The notes under the pieces are model-generated. The model made no database searches, was not told the origin of the DNA, and worked only from the letters and a program-made list of their open reading frames with translations. A stretch of 64,000 nt of DNA from Flavobacteriales bacterium (GTDB lineage: Bacteria > Bacteroidota > Bacteroidia > Flavobacteriales_D > Crocinitomicaceae). The position numbers were made by a program, and so were the translations under genes. Shown here one piece after another: positions 1-8,332 of the stretch (positions within the stretch are counted from its first letter, which is position 1; every line of letters starts with the position of its first letter). The DNA lies in assembly GCA_947447525.1 (NCBI GenBank), contig CANFJL010000001.1:124001-188000 (forward strand). The letters are read 5' to 3'.

Positions 1-163
1 CTTTTAAAAGAATTGACGCAACTACTTCACTATCCGAAAAGTTCATTTGACAACCGTAACTTTCTAAATATAATTTTTTTGTGGACCTATTCACTAGCGT
101 ATTTGCTATGATAGTCGCTTCTCCTTGACGATTTTCATCGTGTATATCTCCTTCTAATTTCAT
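1..163 (-). CDS. miaB: tRNA-2-methylthio-N6-dimethylallyladenosine synthase, N-terminal part
   Basis: Only the first 54 codons lie in the window; the gene continues past the left edge. From the ATG at 163 the minus strand reads open to base 1. It contains the stretch [18 protein letters not shown], the start of the UPF0004 (methylthiotransferase) domain, whose Cys is the first ligand of an auxiliary 4Fe-4S cluster. MiaB is a radical-SAM enzyme that adds the methylthio group to i6A37 of tRNAs reading codons that start with U. The radical-SAM CxxxCxxC motif would lie outside the window. A good Bacteroidota promoter sits 24-55 bases upstream. The gene diverges from topA. RimO and MtaB are paralogues, but the GCQMN-SDSE form is typical of MiaB. 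Confidence 0.85.
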   Translation of the reverse strand, partial: MKLEGDIHDENRQGEATIIANTLVNRSTKKLYLESYGCQMNFSDSEVVASILLK

Positions 164-186
164 TGTTTTGCAGGCGTTTTCAAGTA

Positions 187-218
187 CAAAATTAGTGAAA
201 TAGAAAGTGGTGTCAAAA
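187..218 (-). promoter_or_regulatory. Promoter of miaB
   Basis: On the minus strand there is a TTTTG (-33) at 218-214 and TAATTTTG (-7, consensus TAnnTTTG) at 194-187, separated by 19 bases, the usual Bacteroidota spacing. Transcription should start near 181, leaving an untranslated leader of about 18 bases before the miaB ATG at 163. Confidence 0.65.
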
Positions 219-363
219 TGTCAGCGTTAAAAAATGTCAATTTGGCTGAATATTATTTTTATTTTAATTTTTTTTATTCAAAAATTATCTTTAACCATAG
301 GTTAAGGGAGTAGCTAAAAAAAATATCTCGAATATACAATGGTGCGTTGCATTGAATTCATAC

Positions 364-371
364 TACATTTG
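364..371 (+). promoter_or_regulatory. Candidate -7 element of topA
   Basis: TACATTTG matches TAnnTTTG and lies 16 bases before the first topA ATG. No TTG is found at the expected -33 distance, so this is a weaker call than the divergent miaB promoter. Confidence 0.4.
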
Positions 372-387
372 TATCGTAAAATTGTGA

Positions 388-2706
388 ATGATGGCAAAAA
401 ATCTTGTAATTGTTGAGTCCCCTGCGAAAGCTAAAACCATTGAAGGTTATTTGGGAGATCAATTCGTTGTTAAATCTAGTTATGGTCATGTTAGAGACCT
501 GGGTAAAAAAGGTCTTTCGGTTAATATTGCCGAGAATTTTGAACCGCTATACGAGGTTACACCGGATAAAAAATCTTTAGTAGCTGAATTAAAGAAATTA
601 GCAAAAGCAGCTGAGGTGGTATGGCTAGCAACGGACGAGGACCGCGAAGGAGAAGCTATTTCTTGGCATTTATATGAGACCTTAGAATTAGCAGGAAAAG
701 ATACGCGAAGAATCACTTTTAATGAAATCACTAAGACTGCAATTTTAAAAGCAATTGAACATCCGAGACATATCAATAAGGAATTAGTTGATGCGCAACA
801 AGCAAGAAGAATTTTAGATCGAATAGTTGGATTTGAACTTTCTCCGGTACTTTGGAAAAAAGTTCGACCTAGTTTGTCAGCAGGTAGGGTACAATCTGTA
901 GCAGTTAGGTTAATTGTTGAAAAGGAAGATGAAATCGAAGCTTTTAATTCTTCAGGTTTCTATAAGGTTGTTGGAAATTTTAAAGCAGATAAAGGAAGTT
1001 TTAAAGCAGAATTGAATAAACAAATCACCAATATTGATGATGCACGCGCACTTTTAGAGAAATGCAGTGCTAGTTTCTTTTTTGTAGAACAAATACAAAA
1101 AAAGCCTGCTACTAAATCTCCCTCTGCTCCTTTTACAACCTCTACACTTCAGCAAGAAGCTAGTCTTAAGCTTGGATTTTCGGTTAGTAAAACCATGAGC
1201 GTGGCACAAAGACTTTATGAGTCTGGAAATATCACCTACATGAGAACAGATTCTATGAATTTGTCTGATACCGCTATCAATGGAACAAAAAATGAAATTA
1301 TAAATCGCTATGGTGAATCTTATTATCACTTTGCGAAATACACAACAAAATCTGCAGGTGCTCAAGAAGCTCACGAAGCGATTCGTCCAACAGATTTTTC
1401 AAAAAATGAAATTTCTGCGGATCGCGATGAAGAAAGATTGTATGAATTAATTTGGAAGCGAACTGTTGCTAGTCAAATGGCTAACGCAAGTTTGGAAAGA
1501 ACTACCATAACAGTTGGAGGTATTGATGACAACCTTCATTTTCAAGCAAAAGGTGAGGTTATTTTATTTGACGGATTTTTAAAAGTTTATCTAGCATCCA
1601 ATCTTGAAGAAATTGAAGAGGATGAAAGCGGTGTACTTCCTGCCGTTATTGAAAACGAGAAATTAATTGCAAACGAAATTAAGGCTACAGAAAGATTTAC
1701 AAGACCTCCGGCACGATACGCAGAAGCTTCTTTAGTTAAAAAACTGGAAGAGTTAGGTATCGGTAGACCTTCAACTTATGCTCCAACAATTTCCACGATC
1801 CAAAAAAGAGGTTATGTTGAGAAAAAAGAAAATGAAGGTCAATTGCGCCATTATCAAGAATTAACTCTAGTGGGTTCTGATATAGATCAAAACACTAAGT
1901 CAGAAACTACAGGAAAAGAAAAAAATCGACTTTCTCCAACAGATATTGGTGTGCTTGTCACACGTTTCCTGAATGAAAATTTTCAAAATATTTTAGATTA
2001 TAATTTTACTGCAAAAGTAGAAGCTGAATTTGATGAAATTGCCGCGGGTAATATAAAATGGACTGAAATGCTTAAAGGATTTTATAGTCCTTTCCATGCC
2101 TCAGTTGAAAATACATTGGAACATTCTTCTCGTGTAACAGGGGAGAGGGAATTGGGAATTCATCCTGTAAGTGGAAGAAGAGTTATTGCAAGAATGGGCC
2201 GTTTTGGACCTATGGTTCAAGTAGGGGATGAACAAGTTGATGGCGAAAAGCCAACTTTTGCCTCTCTTCAAAAAAATCAATCAATTAATACTATTACACT
2301 AGAAGAGTCATTGGAATTATTTAAGTTGCCACGAACATTAGGCACATTGGAAGAACAGGATGTTAAAGCAAATGTTGGAAGATTTGGACCTTATGTCCAA
2401 CTTGGAAAATTATTTGTTTCTATTCCAAAAGAAGAAGATCCAATGACAATTACCTTTGAAAGAGCGATAGAGCTAATTGAAATTAAGAAAACTGATGATG
2501 CCAATAAAATAATTAAACTCTTTGATGAAAGAGAGGATGTTCAATTATTGAATGGAAAGTATGGTGCCTATTTAAAAATAGGAAAATTGAATTACAAATT
2601 ACCTAAAGATACTGTTGTTATTGATTTGACATTAGAGGCATGCTTAGCAATTGCTGAAAGTCAGCCGCAAAAAACAGGAGCGAAAAAATCCTTTAAAAAG
2701 AAATAA
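388..2706 (+). CDS. topA: DNA topoisomerase I (type IA)
   Basis: The enzyme relaxes negative supercoils by single-strand passage. The Toprim domain is at the N-terminus (VIVESPAKAKTIEGYLG near residues 7-23, and the acidic ATDEDREGEA motif near residue 81). The catalytic tyrosine is in ITYMRTDS (Tyr284 counting from the first ATG). The C-terminal part carries Topo_C repeats (GRFGPMVQVGD, GRFGPYVQLGK, GKYGAYLKIGK) and ends in a lysine-rich tail; I see no four-cysteine zinc fingers, as is common in Bacteroidota. Two ATGs are adjacent (388 and 391); the second gives MAKNLVIVES, the family's usual start. The 772-residue length is normal. It is followed by ssb after 33 bases. Confidence 0.96.
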   Translation: MMAKNLVIVESPAKAKTIEGYLGDQFVVKSSYGHVRDLGKKGLSVNIAENFEPLYEVTPDKKSLVAELKKLAKAAEVVWLATDEDREGEAISWHLYETLELAGKDTRRITFNEITKTAILKAIEHPRHINKELVDAQQARRILDRIVGFELSPVLWKKVRPSLSAGRVQSVAVRLIVEKEDEIEAFNSSGFYKVVGNFKADKGSFKAELNKQITNIDDARALLEKCSASFFFVEQIQKKPATKSPSAPFTTSTLQQEASLKLGFSVSKTMSVAQRLYESGNITYMRTDSMNLSDTAINGTKNEIINRYGESYYHFAKYTTKSAGAQEAHEAIRPTDFSKNEISADRDEERLYELIWKRTVASQMANASLERTTITVGGIDDNLHFQAKGEVILFDGFLKVYLASNLEEIEEDESGVLPAVIENEKLIANEIKATERFTRPPARYAEASLVKKLEELGIGRPSTYAPTISTIQKRGYVEKKENEGQLRHYQELTLVGSDIDQNTKSETTGKEKNRLSPTDIGVLVTRFLNENFQNILDYNFTAKVEAEFDEIAAGNIKWTEMLKGFYSPFHASVENTLEHSSRVTGERELGIHPVSGRRVIARMGRFGPMVQVGDEQVDGEKPTFASLQKNQSINTITLEESLELFKLPRTLGTLEEQDVKANVGRFGPYVQLGKLFVSIPKEEDPMTITFERAIELIEIKKTDDANKIIKLFDEREDVQLLNGKYGAYLKIGKLNYKLPKDTVVIDLTLEACLAIAESQPQKTGAKKSFKKK

Positions 2707-2726
2707 TTTTGAAGTTAAATATTTTT

Positions 2727-2734
2727 TATATTTG
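2727..2734 (+). promoter_or_regulatory. Promoter -7 element of ssb, very close to the start codon
   Basis: TATATTTG matches TAnnTTTG exactly and ends only 5 bases before the ssb ATG at 2740. A TTG lies at 2709-2711, though the 15-base spacer is short. If used, transcription would start at or next to the start codon, giving a leaderless or nearly leaderless mRNA. Confidence 0.45.
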
Positions 2735-2739
2735 TCTGT

Positions 2740-3180
2740 ATGAGCGGTAGTGTTAATAAAGTAATCCTAATTGGGAATCTTGGAAAAGATCCTGAAATTC
2801 GCCGTTTGGAAAATGGGGTTGTATTAGCCAACTTTTCGATTGCAACTTCTGAGTCTTTTACAGATAAACAAACGGGAGAGAAAAAAGAGATCACGGATTG
2901 GCATGATATTGTCCTTTGGCGAGGCTTAGCTGAGCTGGCAGAAAAATATTTGCGTAAAGGAACTAAAATTTATGTGGAAGGAAAATTGAAAAAAAGATCT
3001 TGGCAAGATAAAGAAGGAAATACCAGATATAATACAGAAGTAGTTGGTGAAGAAATGACAATCCTTTCAAAATTAGATCAAGAAAAGTCTACTGATCCTT
3101 ACAGGAAGGAAGAGCGATTAAGCCCTCCAACTACACTACCAAATTTAACTCCAGAGGATGGAGATGACCTCCCATTTTGA
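2740..3180 (+). CDS. ssb: Single-stranded DNA-binding protein
   Basis: SSB coats single-stranded DNA during replication, repair and recombination and recruits partner proteins through its acidic tail. An OB fold spans about residues 5-105 (NKVILIGNLGKDPEIR at the start, TDWHDIVLWRGLAELAEKYL in the middle). The last residues, DGDDLPF, are the canonical partner-binding tip. The 146-residue length is normal. Here topA precedes ssb; in Flavobacterium mutY is the usual upstream neighbour of ssb-gldE-gldD. The stop codon lies 5 bases before the probable gldE start. Confidence 0.96.
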   Translation: MSGSVNKVILIGNLGKDPEIRRLENGVVLANFSIATSESFTDKQTGEKKEITDWHDIVLWRGLAELAEKYLRKGTKIYVEGKLKKRSWQDKEGNTRYNTEVVGEEMTILSKLDQEKSTDPYRKEERLSPPTTLPNLTPEDGDDLPF

Positions 3181-3185
3181 TAGCG

Positions 3186-4517
3186 ATGATGAGTACCGAA
3201 CCTCCCAGTTTTGACTTTACGAGTGTTACCCAAGCAGGCTTAAGCAACCAAGCGATTATTTATTTATTAATCGTTCTACTGCTTCTTTTCATTTCAGCTA
3301 CCATGTCCGGATCTGAATCTGCCTTTTTTTCGCTAAAACCTAGCGAGAAGGATGCCTTAAAATCAGAAGACAACCTGCGCTCCAAAACTATTATTGATCT
3401 CCTTTCCAAACCAAGAGATTTACTTGCCTCAATGCTGATTACACACAATTTTGTAATTGTCGCAATCGTAATCTTATCAACCTTTGTCCTAGATGAATTC
3501 TATCCAGTTGCTAAAGGAAATGAATTGATTAGGTTTTTATTGGAAGTGTTCGGAATTACTTTTGTTATTTTAATTACTGGAGAAGTAATACCAAAAATTT
3601 ACGCCACAAATAATGCTTTAAAAGTCGCCAAGATTATGGCCGTTCCATTGAAATTAATGGGTAAGACACCACCTATGTCATGGCTTAAATGGGCGCTGGT
3701 GAGCGGTACATCTTTTATTAGTAAAGGAAGACGAAAATCTGAACAAATTTCTTCGGATGAATTGGAATTCGCCATTGCGCTTACCAAAGAAGATTCTACC
3801 AGCGAAGATGAACAAAAATTATTTGAAGGAATTGTCAAGTTTGGTCGCACCGAAGCGTGTCAAATAATGAAACCAAGAATTGAAATGTCTGCAATTGATG
3901 AGGAATCTGATTTTAAAGAGGTGCTTGCCTTTGTTTTGAAGTCAGGTTATTCACGAATTCCTGTTTTTAAGGATACTACTGATAATGTAATAGGGATACT
4001 TTACATCAAAGATTTACTTCCTTTCTTAGCTGAGCAGATTGATTTTAATTGGCATTCGATGTTGAGGAAACCATTTTTCATTCCTGAAAATAAAAAGATA
4101 AATGACTTGCTTCAAGAGTTTCGAAATAAAAAAATGCACCTTGCAATCGTCGTTGATGAATATGGTGGAGCAAGCGGTGTAGTTACACTTGAGGATATTC
4201 TTGAAGAGATAGTTGGTGACATAACGGATGAATTTGATGATGATGAGATTATTTTCACAAAAGTGGATGAAACGACGTTTCTATTTGAGGGTCGCACTGC
4301 ATTAAATGATTTATATAAAATTATCGGAATTGATGGAAAAGATTTTGAGCAAGTTAAGGGTGATGCCGATACAATTGGAGGTTTTGTTTTAGAAAAGGCC
4401 GGACGAATCCCTAAAAACAATGAATCCTACATGCAAGGTGATATTAAATTGGTCGTAGAATCCTCTGATAAAAAACGGGTGAAAATGGTCAAAGTGAAAT
4501 TAAAAAATAAAAATTAA
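3186..4517 (+). CDS. gldE: Gliding motility-associated protein GldE (CNNM/CorC family)
   Basis: This is a membrane protein of the HlyC/CorC (CNNM, DUF21) family. The N-terminal third holds several hydrophobic segments, starting with a strongly hydrophobic helix near residues 22-42 that leads into SATMSGSESAFFSL. A pair of CBS domains follows (around YSRIPVFKDTTDNVIGILYIKDLL and LAIVVDEYGGASGVVTLEDILEEIVGDI), then the C-terminal CorC_HlyC transporter-associated domain. The position directly upstream of gldD identifies it as GldE, which in Flavobacterium supports gliding and helps GldD function. ATGs at 3186 and 3189 are both possible; a TTG at 3177 would overlap ssb. The stop overlaps the gldD start (TAATG). 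Confidence 0.9.
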   Translation: MMSTEPPSFDFTSVTQAGLSNQAIIYLLIVLLLLFISATMSGSESAFFSLKPSEKDALKSEDNLRSKTIIDLLSKPRDLLASMLITHNFVIVAIVILSTFVLDEFYPVAKGNELIRFLLEVFGITFVILITGEVIPKIYATNNALKVAKIMAVPLKLMGKTPPMSWLKWALVSGTSFISKGRRKSEQISSDELEFAIALTKEDSTSEDEQKLFEGIVKFGRTEACQIMKPRIEMSAIDEESDFKEVLAFVLKSGYSRIPVFKDTTDNVIGILYIKDLLPFLAEQIDFNWHSMLRKPFFIPENKKINDLLQEFRNKKMHLAIVVDEYGGASGVVTLEDILEEIVGDITDEFDDDEIIFTKVDETTFLFEGRTALNDLYKIIGIDGKDFEQVKGDADTIGGFVLEKAGRIPKNNESYMQGDIKLVVESSDKKRVKMVKVKLKNKN

Positions 4518-5095
4518 TGAAAGTTTTTTCAATCTTACTCCTTTTAGTCTCAGTTTTGGTCTCCTGTAATGAAGATAATCTTGTGCCAAAACCTCCAACA
4601 TATTTAAGGATTAACTTACCCGATCACTCTTATCATCTTGAACAATCTCCTTGCAATGCAAGTTTCTACTTAGCAGATATTTTTACTTTAAAGGCTCCTG
4701 GTAATCTTCAAGAAGGTCAATGCGCTCAAGAAATTGATTTAGGGCCTTTGAATGGCACATTATTTATGTTTTATCGATCTTTTCAAGGTATAGATTCTCT
4801 TGCTAAATTGATAAATATTTCAAATGATAGGGTTGATGAACATAAAATTAAAGCTGATAAAATAGATTTTGAACAAATTATTGATCCTGACAACCATCTA
4901 TTTGGTACTTTCTTTACTCTTAAAGGAAATGTAGCAACTAATTTTCAATTTTATTTAACGGATTCTACCCATAATTTCATTCGAGGTGAAGTTCTAATGA
5001 ATAGCCGGCCTAATTATGATAGTTTAAGGCCTTCTTTGGATTATTTAAAAATAGACTTATTATCAATGGTTAAAAGTTTAAAGTGGAAGAAATAA
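4517..5095 (+). CDS. gldD: Gliding motility lipoprotein GldD
   Basis: GldD is an essential gliding-motility lipoprotein in Flavobacterium and is linked to function of the T9SS/gliding apparatus in the cell envelope. The N-terminus is a lipoprotein signal peptide with the lipobox at LVSC (lipidated Cys17). The rest is soluble, with the PPTYLRINLPDHSY region near residues 27-40 that is characteristic of the family, and the protein is 192 residues long. It shares one base with the gldE stop, so the two are translationally coupled. The end of the gene overlaps the GTG start of folK by 13 bases. Confidence 0.9.
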   Translation: MKVFSILLLLVSVLVSCNEDNLVPKPPTYLRINLPDHSYHLEQSPCNASFYLADIFTLKAPGNLQEGQCAQEIDLGPLNGTLFMFYRSFQGIDSLAKLINISNDRVDEHKIKADKIDFEQIIDPDNHLFGTFFTLKGNVATNFQFYLTDSTHNFIRGEVLMNSRPNYDSLRPSLDYLKIDLLSMVKSLKWKK

Positions 5096-5559
5096 TTCAT
5101 AATGTTTATCTAAGCTTGGGTAGTAATTTAGGAGATAAGATGAGCAATATCAATAACGCCATTCATTTAATAAGTAGCGAAGTAGGTCGTATCGAAGCAG
5201 TTTCTAGTCCTTTCTTTTCAAAACCGCAAGGTTTTATATCTGAAAATGATTTTGTAAATAATGTTATTAAAATATCTACTGCTAAAAATCCATCGAACTT
5301 GTTGCAGAGTTTAAAGTCGATTGAAAACCGCTTGGGTCGTATTAAAAAATCAAAGGGAAATTATTCAGATAGAACTATTGATATTGACATTATTTTTTTT
5401 GATCAGATTTCTCTAGATTCAGAGGATTTAGTTCTTCCTCATCCAAAATGGTCACTAAGAGATTTTGTCTATATTCCTCTAAATGAAATCACAACAATTG
5501 AAGAAAGATTGGTTTTAAATTCAACTTTGAATTATTCAAAAAAGGATATTTTCAGTTAA
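5083..5559 (+). CDS. folK: 2-amino-4-hydroxy-6-hydroxymethyldihydropteridine diphosphokinase
   Basis: HPPK transfers pyrophosphate from ATP to 6-hydroxymethyl-7,8-dihydropterin in folate synthesis. The sequence shows YLSLGSNLGDK near the N-terminus, the central FVNNVIKI segment, and the signature SDRTIDIDIIFFD with the two metal-binding aspartates, then LPHPKWSLRDFVYIPL. The 158-residue length is normal. The start is a GTG inside the end of gldD; the only nearby ATG (5102) is out of frame, so either GTG or another non-ATG codon must be used. The next folate gene in the window is folB at 45895, so the pathway genes are scattered. Confidence 0.95.
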   Translation: MEEIIHNVYLSLGSNLGDKMSNINNAIHLISSEVGRIEAVSSPFFSKPQGFISENDFVNNVIKISTAKNPSNLLQSLKSIENRLGRIKKSKGNYSDRTIDIDIIFFDQISLDSEDLVLPHPKWSLRDFVYIPLNEITTIEERLVLNSTLNYSKKDIFS

Positions 5560-5587
5560 TTCATTTATTTTTATAGATTAATATTTA

Positions 5588-5595
5588 TACATTTG
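5588..5595 (+). promoter_or_regulatory. Candidate -7 element of the OmpA/TPR lipoprotein gene
   Basis: TACATTTG fits TAnnTTTG and lies 25 bases before the ATG at 5621. No clear TTG is seen at the -33 position, so the call is moderate. Confidence 0.45.
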
Positions 5596-5620
5596 CCTTG
5601 ATTATCTTAAAATTAACATT

Positions 5621-7330
5621 ATGAAATTGACCAAATTAACTTATCTTTCAATAACAATGCTTGTTGGCCTTAGTATTACAAGTTGCGATTTAATGAAGGA
5701 TGTAACGTACTCTGTAGCTCCAAATCCATTAGAAATGCATGGTGACAGTGTTGCTGTAACAGTGACTGTAAATGTTCCAGCAAAAGGACTTAAGAAAAAA
5801 GCAAAAGTTGAAATCACTCCTGTTCTTGGTACAGCCAAATTAGATACTTGGACGATTCAAGGAGAAAAAGCAACTGCTAACGGACAGTCAATTGCATTTA
5901 AAGCTGGAGGTACTGCAACATTTGAAGATGTTATTGCTTATGACCCTTCAATGGAAGCTGCGGATCTAAAATTAACAGGAAAAATATATAAAGGTGTAAA
6001 GGAAAAAGATGCGCTTCCAGAAACAAAAATTGCTGATGCAACTGTTATTACACCTCTTTTGGTTCAACCAGCATTTAGAATGTTGATGGCAGAAGACAAA
6101 TTAGTTCGCTCTAATCAAAAATCTGTTTCTGCAGAAATGAATTATGAGAAAGGAAAGTCTGATGTTCGTGCTAATGAGATTAAGGATAAGGATATTATTG
6201 ATTTAGTGGCTTGGGTAGTTGCTGCACAATCAAATCCTAAGATTGTTATCAATTCAATTGACGTAAAAGGTTTTGCTTCGCCTGATGGAGAAGAAATCAA
6301 AAACAGCAGTCTTTCAATTGATCGTTCTAAATCAGGAAGAAAAGCATTTATGGATTTAATGAAAAAAGCAAAGATGATGCAATATGCTGATTCATCTAAG
6401 TATTCTGTTAATGGTTTAGGAGAAGATTTCGTTGGATTCAAAGATCAATTGGCCAGAACCACTTCAATTTCTGAAGCTGATAAAAACTTATTTATTAGAA
6501 TCTTGGAAATGTCAACAGATCCAAAGCAACGCGAAAAGGAAATGATCAATTTGGGCAAATCATATACACAATTAGATAAAGAAGTTTTCCCAAAAATTCG
6601 TCGTGCTATTATTACAGTAAATTACACTGAGAATGGATTAACTGATGATGAACTAAAAACTGCTTCAGTTTCTAATCCTAATTCTCTTACTATTGAGGAG
6701 TTACTTTTTACAGCAGCTAATCTTACAAAAAACATAAACGAAAAAGCAGCAATTTATACAGTAGCAGCAAAAAATTATCCTGCTGATTATCGCGGTCACA
6801 ACAACCTTGGCGCAGTGAAATATATTCAAAATATGGTGCCTGATGCTAAGAAATGTTTAGAGACGGCTAATAATATTTCCGACAACGGTTTGACTAAAAA
6901 TAATCTTGCTGGTGTAGCTATGACTAATGGTGATCGCGCACTTGCTAAGAAGCTGTTATCTCAAGTTAAAGATAAATCTACACAGTTGTCATACAATAAC
7001 GCTGTAATATCTATTCTAGAAGGAAAATACAGTGCTGCAATTTCAAGCCTTGGAACTGAAGCATCTTTCAACAAAGCGTTAGCTCAAGTTCTTTCAGGTA
7101 AGTTAGATGAAGCAAGTAAAACATTGGCCGCAAGTTCCGATAAAGAAAGCGCTGATGGATATTACTTAAAAGCAATTATCGCTGCTAGAAGTAATGCTGG
7201 TGTAGATGCAGTGGTTAGTTCTTTAAAATTAGCTTTTGCAAAAAATCCAGATTATAAATCTAAAGCAGGTAGAGATAGAGAATTTATTAAATTAATGGGC
7301 GATGCTTCTTTTAGTGCTGCTATTAATTAA
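5621..7330 (+). CDS. Outer-membrane lipoprotein with OmpA-like and TPR-like domains
   Basis: The protein has a lipoprotein signal peptide (lipobox SITSC, lipidated Cys22) and is probably anchored in the outer membrane facing the periplasm. Residues about 30-170 look like a beta-rich domain. Near residues 205-260 is an OmpA-like peptidoglycan-binding signature (VKGFASPDGEE, followed by SLSIDRSKSGRKAF). From about residue 360 to the end there are helical repeats with TPR character (AAIYTVAAKNYPADYRGHNN, alternating small and aromatic residues). The likely role is tethering envelope machinery to the cell wall, but I do not recognise a named orthologue. It has its own candidate promoter and ends in a strong hairpin terminator. 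Confidence 0.75.
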   Translation: MKLTKLTYLSITMLVGLSITSCDLMKDVTYSVAPNPLEMHGDSVAVTVTVNVPAKGLKKKAKVEITPVLGTAKLDTWTIQGEKATANGQSIAFKAGGTATFEDVIAYDPSMEAADLKLTGKIYKGVKEKDALPETKIADATVITPLLVQPAFRMLMAEDKLVRSNQKSVSAEMNYEKGKSDVRANEIKDKDIIDLVAWVVAAQSNPKIVINSIDVKGFASPDGEEIKNSSLSIDRSKSGRKAFMDLMKKAKMMQYADSSKYSVNGLGEDFVGFKDQLARTTSISEADKNLFIRILEMSTDPKQREKEMINLGKSYTQLDKEVFPKIRRAIITVNYTENGLTDDELKTASVSNPNSLTIEELLFTAANLTKNINEKAAIYTVAAKNYPADYRGHNNLGAVKYIQNMVPDAKKCLETANNISDNGLTKNNLAGVAMTNGDRALAKKLLSQVKDKSTQLSYNNAVISILEGKYSAAISSLGTEASFNKALAQVLSGKLDEASKTLAASSDKESADGYYLKAIIAARSNAGVDAVVSSLKLAFAKNPDYKSKAGRDREFIKLMGDASFSAAIN

Positions 7331-7347
7331 TAATAATTAAATTTATT

Positions 7348-8292
7348 TTAAAGGCTCGATTTATCGAGCCTTTTTTGTTTCTTGTAAAGGTATTCTTGCT
7401 CTGCCTGTCCTGGTGTTGGTATTAAATCAGAAGCACACTTTAATACAGCAATATCCATAAGAGTTGAATAACCACAAAATCCCATGATCAACTTTGCATT
7501 AATTAGGTGCTTATCTATTTCGATCCAGTTTTCATTTGAAATAAAATACGCTAGATTTTTTTCTGATAAATAAGGCTTTAGACTTTTAGGCCCAATAATT
7601 AATTTACTTTCAAATTTATGAAGATCAGGCAAAAAATGATCTAGACATATTTTAGCAAATTCTTTTGGTCCACTTATTAATAATACACCATCAATGCTTT
7701 TCTTTGATTGTTTGCTTTCTTTAAATCTCGATAGCGTACCGATATAATAAGAGTTAGGAAGAATTACTCGAGACAAATTTCCAGCAAAATCATTATTCGG
7801 CGTATCAACTATCCAAATAAAGTTGAACTTACTCATTAAGAATTCATGAATCCATTGAAATGGAAACTCAAATCTACTCAAGGGTAATTGACATTGGTGT
7901 GTCATGAAAATATTGATGCATTTTGAGGAATAAAATCCATAACGATGATCAGAAATTACAATCGAAATATTAAGTTCATTTACTAAAAAGCTTAAAGTTT
8001 TGTTTTCTTGATTATAATTTTTCCACAATGGAATTGATTCTTGAAAAATGGTACTAATTGAAAAACCTTTGGTGTTAAATTTGAAGGGATAAGGTTCCAA
8101 TTGGATATATTCTATTCGATTTCCAAAATATTGCATAGCAATACTTAAATGCTGTTGATCGGCAGCTAAAAAACAAGTATTTTCCTGAAGCAGTAATTGT
8201 TCTATCAATGGAATACAACGCGATAAATGTCCCATTCCCCAGTTAAGTGGAGAGATTATTATACGTTGATTTTTAATTTGTTTGGGATTCAA
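7348..8292 (-). CDS. MurG-like (GT-B fold) glycosyltransferase family protein
   Basis: Residues near the N-terminus, RIIISPLNWGMGHLSRCIPLIEQLL, match the nucleotide-sugar glycosyltransferase family whose Flavobacteriales members begin with a PLxWGxGHATRCIPII motif. A second half has a Rossmann-like segment (GVLLISGPKEF) and LIMGFCGYSTLMDIAVL, the acceptor/donor loop with a conserved Gly-Ser/Thr pair. The reading frame extends to an ATG at 8349, but a TACCTTTG promoter element overlaps that ATG, so translation more likely begins at the TTG at 8292, which also removes a non-conserved 19-residue leader. The substrate is unknown. The C-terminal codons are formed by the shared terminator hairpin. 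Confidence 0.7.
   Translation of the reverse strand: MNPKQIKNQRIIISPLNWGMGHLSRCIPLIEQLLLQENTCFLAADQQHLSIAMQYFGNRIEYIQLEPYPFKFNTKGFSISTIFQESIPLWKNYNQENKTLSFLVNELNISIVISDHRYGFYSSKCINIFMTHQCQLPLSRFEFPFQWIHEFLMSKFNFIWIVDTPNNDFAGNLSRVILPNSYYIGTLSRFKESKQSKKSIDGVLLISGPKEFAKICLDHFLPDLHKFESKLIIGPKSLKPYLSEKNLAYFISNENWIEIDKHLINAKLIMGFCGYSTLMDIAVLKCASDLIPTPGQAEQEYLYKKQKRLDKSSL
7350..7376. terminator. Bidirectional intrinsic terminator
   Basis: A stem of AAGGCTCGA paired with TCGAGCCTT around a short loop, with an A-run before it and a T-run (7371-7376) after it. It ends the lipoprotein gene on the plus strand. On the minus strand the A-run is short, but the hairpin overlaps the last codons and the stop of the convergent glycosyltransferase gene. 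Confidence 0.85.
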
Positions 8293-8332
8293 TTTAAAAT
8301 GTAGATAAAAAAAGATAAAATTACTTTCTATT

